DNA of 64,000 bases. Origin: Halobacteriovoraceae bacterium. Its GTDB lineage: Bacteria > Bdellovibrionota > Bacteriovoracia > Bacteriovoracales > Bacteriovoracaceae. Below the pieces are notes generated by a model that saw nothing but the letters and a program-made list of their open reading frames with translations, did not search any database and was not told the DNA's origin. The translations under genes and the position numbers were made by a program. The DNA is taken from contig PASN01000008.1 of assembly GCA_002711995.1 (NCBI GenBank), positions 186,001 through 250,000 of the forward strand, written 5' to 3'. Within the stretch, counting starts at the first letter, position 1. The number at the start of each line of letters is the position of its first letter. Below, piece by piece: positions 61,722 to 64,000 of the stretch.

Positions 61722-62518
61722 AAATTCATTAGCTTGTGAAGCTTAATGATTGTTTCTGATTTTATATGCTGAAAGGGAGCTTGCGATGCCCAGTTTAAAT
61801 GAACTCTTGGGTCTTGAGTGCTTCTTATCTTAGTTTGCCAAACTTTAGGATACTTTGTTGCAAGTTCGGCTGAGAACACCGCGTACCAGGTATAGAGATC
61901 TTTGGGATTATTTGCAAGGACATCCATAACCTCTAAAGTCTTCTCTGTGATGATTCGTTTTATTGACCAAAGGTTGAGCTTTCGAATAGAACTTCCATCA
62001 AATACTCTTCCAAGATATTTTTCTCCGTATTTCACAGTAAAATCGCTTAATGCCTTTTCTGGAGTTTCATCATACGACTCTAAGCTAGAATATACATCAT
62101 CAAGTGTTATTGCTCTGTAAACCCCTTCTCTAGAGCCACCTTGCTCCAAGACATTTAAATATTTAATTACATCATCTTGCTTTGGTTCAGAGTTTCTAGT
62201 CACCTCGTATAGTTCTTGGATAAAGGCAACCTGATATTTTCTCTTTTCTTTGTTAGAAAGAGACTTAAAAGAGCTTCCTTGTTTTTCAATGGCCCTATTT
62301 TTATCGGAGTAAACTTTTGTGGAAGTGGCGTCAACTTCAACCTTAGGAATATTAGGTAACTCTAATGAAACTTTCTTTTCTCCAAGGAGTTTATTTGAAA
62401 TCTCCTCGCCAAACATGCTTTTGACATGCCCTCTAATTTGTTCTTTGTATTTTTCCAAATCCAGAGAGTGAGCGGAAAAAGATAGTAATATGATTACAAA
62501 GCCTAAATACTTGGCCAC
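61700..62518 (-). CDS. Secreted helical protein of unknown function
   Basis: 272 residues with signal peptide MAKYLGFVIILLSFSAHS. The rest is helical and rich in K, E and S; no family is recognised. GGAGTTGC lies just upstream of ATG 62518. Divergent from a small coiled-coil gene at 62621. Its 3' end carries the near-duplicate at 61666-61721. Confidence 0.65.
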   Translation of the reverse strand: MAKYLGFVIILLSFSAHSLDLEKYKEQIRGHVKSMFGEEISNKLLGEKKVSLELPNIPKVEVDATSTKVYSDKNRAIEKQGSSFKSLSNKEKRKYQVAFIQELYEVTRNSEPKQDDVIKYLNVLEQGGSREGVYRAITLDDVYSSLESYDETPEKALSDFTVKYGEKYLGRVFDGSSIRKLNLWSIKRIITEKTLEVMDVLANNPKDLYTWYAVFSAELATKYPKVWQTKIRSTQDPRVHLNWASQAPFQHIKSETIIKLHKLMNFLNQSNL

Positions 62519-62620
62519 GGCAACTCCTTGATATAATTAACTTGCAACACCATTTTAAGGGACAAAGTTTCCAGCTACAAACGAATTTCTAAAAATAGTA
62601 AGATAAGTGTAGGAGGAATC

Positions 62621-62887
62621 ATGTTTAATTTTGCTTTTAGAAATAAAAAAATGGTTAAAGATTTGGCCAAAGAGATTGCTCAAGAAACAGCTAAAGAGCT
62701 GGACACTGTCAATAGCAGCCATACCCAACAATTAAGCGATATTAAGCATGCCCTTACCGCCCTAGTTGATAAAATTGATTCACTAGAAAAGAGGCTAAAC
62801 AACAAAGAGCTCAAAGATCGCCAAACCTATGGCCATATTCAATACAAAATATCGGAGCTTCAAACAGACTTTTCAAAGAGTGAATAG
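62621..62887 (+). CDS. Small coiled-coil protein
   Basis: 88 residues beginning MFNFAFRNKKMV, then a continuous charged helix (KDLAKEIAQETAKELDTV...VDKIDSLEKRLNNKELKDR) with heptad spacing. Strong SD (TAGGAGG). No signal peptide and no family recognised. Separated from the next gene by an SD-hiding hairpin. Confidence 0.6.
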   Translation: MFNFAFRNKKMVKDLAKEIAQETAKELDTVNSSHTQQLSDIKHALTALVDKIDSLEKRLNNKELKDRQTYGHIQYKISELQTDFSKSE

Positions 62888-62910
62888 AATCTAATGTCCT
62901 CACATTGACA

Positions 62911-62951
62911 ATCCCTTTATTGGCCTGCAACCATAGGCCTATCAAAGGGAT
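62911..62951 (+). promoter_or_regulatory. Hairpin hiding the SD of the thioredoxin-fold lipoprotein
   Basis: ATCCCTTT (62911-62918) pairs with AAAGGGAT (62944-62951), and inner GGCCT/AGGCC continues the stem, with one T-T mismatch and one bulged C; about 15 bp in total. The AAAGGGA SD of the gene at 62956 is entirely in the 3' arm. No T-tract follows. Confidence 0.55.
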
Positions 62952-62955
62952 AAAA

Positions 62956-64000
62956 ATGGCAAAAATTCTTCTACTTACCTTATCATTAGTACTAACTTCC
63001 TGCTTTGAAAAAGATGAACCTCTTGATGGGGTTTGGAGCTTAAAACTTCGTATTCAGAATAAAGAAATTCCATTCCAGCTTCACTTTCAGGAAAATCAAA
63101 AAGTAGACCTGCATAACGGCGCAGAAGTAATCAATCTAGGCTATGATCTGCTAAATGACATTGTCCTAATTCCTATTTTGAACTTTGATGCTCTCCTAGA
63201 GCTTAAGCAGGATGGATCAACCATAACTGGAAACTGGATAAAGCCCAATAGAGAACCTGAGTTTAGGGTTCCTGTTACAGGCACAAAAGTACCCGCAAAG
63301 ATTAAAGTGCCTAAGCTTGGTATCCCCGAGAAGTGGAAGATTGAACTATCTGATAAAGATAAAACGAAAGAGGGAATTCTTCTTTTCACTCAGCGAGACG
63401 ACTACACTTTTGCAAGTGTTCTCACAAGGACGGGTGATTACAGATTTTTAACACCAAAAAAAAGTGGTGACTCTTTAGTTCTATATGGCTTCGATGGTGT
63501 CTTCTCATTTTTCTTTGACGGGAAGCTTTCAGGTGAAATCTATGAAGGAACTATGTACTCGGGGATAAGTAGCCAAAAGTCATTTAAGGCCAAGGTGAAT
63601 CCTGACTTCGAGTTGCCCGACCCTACAAAGACCACTACACTTGCTGGAAACTTAAGCGATGTTTACCTAAAAAAACTGAACGGAAAAACTGAAAGTCTTA
63701 TCAACGAATCAAACAAGGACAAGGTAAAAGTATTTCAAGTCTTTGGTTCCTGGTGTCCTAACTGTATCGATGAGACTAGATTCATTAAAAAGTGGAGAGA
63801 GAGAAACAAGGATAAAGATGTGAGCTTTTCCATAATAGCTTTTGAAAGAAGTCCCAATAAAAAGGAAGCGATAAAGCAATTAAAGAAAACCAAAAAGATG
63901 CTGGCTATTGACTACCCAATTTATATTGGAGGATTAACCAGTGGAACAAAAGTTGAGGAAGTACTGCCTCAACTCAAAAATTTTATATCCTTCCCGACCA
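62956..64000 (+). CDS. TlpA/thioredoxin-fold lipoprotein (C-terminus cut by window edge)
   Basis: 348 codons to the right edge, no stop. The signal MAKILLLTLSLVLTSCFE has lipobox LTSC. The N-terminal half is beta-rich without a known family (VWSLKLRIQNKEIPFQLHF). From about residue 225 a TlpA-type thioredoxin fold begins, with KVKVFQVFGSWCPNCIDE (about 258-275; active-site CPNC). It may reduce or sense disulfides outside the cytoplasm. The SD AAAGGGA is in a hairpin. The A8 run near 63456 is in frame. Confidence 0.75.
   Translation, partial: MAKILLLTLSLVLTSCFEKDEPLDGVWSLKLRIQNKEIPFQLHFQENQKVDLHNGAEVINLGYDLLNDIVLIPILNFDALLELKQDGSTITGNWIKPNREPEFRVPVTGTKVPAKIKVPKLGIPEKWKIELSDKDKTKEGILLFTQRDDYTFASVLTRTGDYRFLTPKKSGDSLVLYGFDGVFSFFFDGKLSGEIYEGTMYSGISSQKSFKAKVNPDFELPDPTKTTTLAGNLSDVYLKKLNGKTESLINESNKDKVKVFQVFGSWCPNCIDETRFIKKWRERNKDKDVSFSIIAFERSPNKKEAIKQLKKTKKMLAIDYPIYIGGLTSGTKVEEVLPQLKNFISFPT

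Overview
The window looks like chromosomal DNA of an AT-rich (about 40% G+C by eye) Gram-negative predatory-type bacterium of the Bdellovibrionota, most likely the Bacteriovorax/Halobacteriovorax branch. This is an inference from several things: many secreted proteins and lipoproteins of unknown family, a TIGR02147-type regulator (a family found mainly in Bdellovibrio-like bacteria and Fibrobacter), a fused branched-chain 2-oxoacid dehydrogenase E1, leucine dehydrogenase plus homogentisate catabolism, and core genes closest in style to deltaproteobacterial relatives. I see no rRNA, tRNA, CRISPR array, transposase or prophage, so this is ordinary chromosome rather than an island.

Layout. 1-1393: the start of an AddB/RecB-like gene running off the left edge. 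1439-2774: Hsp33 and a cyclic-nucleotide-binding protein. 2769-7885 (minus): a possible four-gene envelope operon with a MotA/TolQ-like channel, a MotB/OmpA-like protein carrying a giant coiled coil, a degenerate phosphatase-like lipoprotein and a membrane protein. 7961-13730: a FadF-like Fe-S oxidoreductase followed by three overlapping secreted-protein genes. 13796-17773: hisS-valS. 17794-20995: a secreted HExxH protein and two paralogous lipoproteins. 21069-24472: fabI, an EI24-like membrane gene (frame-interrupted), a family 9 glycosyltransferase and an AEC permease. 24641-31068: a HisC-family aminotransferase, then fumarylacetoacetase, homogentisate dioxygenase and flavin reductase. 31115-39043: lipoproteins, M24 peptidase, branched-chain E1 and a large radical SAM protein. 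39191-45295: surface proteins, including a repeat lipoprotein with DxDxDG motifs. 45292-49262: methionine sulfoxide reductase, leucine dehydrogenase, ferredoxin, CNNM/CorC protein and a Nudix hydrolase. 49271-52919: a very large secreted protein whose frame is broken at an A9 run. 53081-58986: a conserved cluster (SDR, rny, 5-FTHF cyclo-ligase, zapA, ftsY, Nudix, divergent epmA-like gene). 58989-64000: a TIGR02147/sulfatase-modifying-factor pair, further secreted proteins and a thioredoxin-fold lipoprotein cut by the right edge.

Function. The metabolic genes suggest growth on prey-derived amino acids: leucine dehydrogenase and the E1 component handle branched-chain residues, the aminotransferase and homogentisate genes handle Tyr/Phe, and the FadF-like protein could pass electrons to quinone. 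The most unusual features are two reading frames split at 9-nt A/T homopolymers, an amber codon just after a lipobox in another gene, a terminator that contains the promoter and start codon of the next gene, ribosome binding sites buried in hairpins, and the MotAB-like pair with a roughly 575-residue coiled coil.
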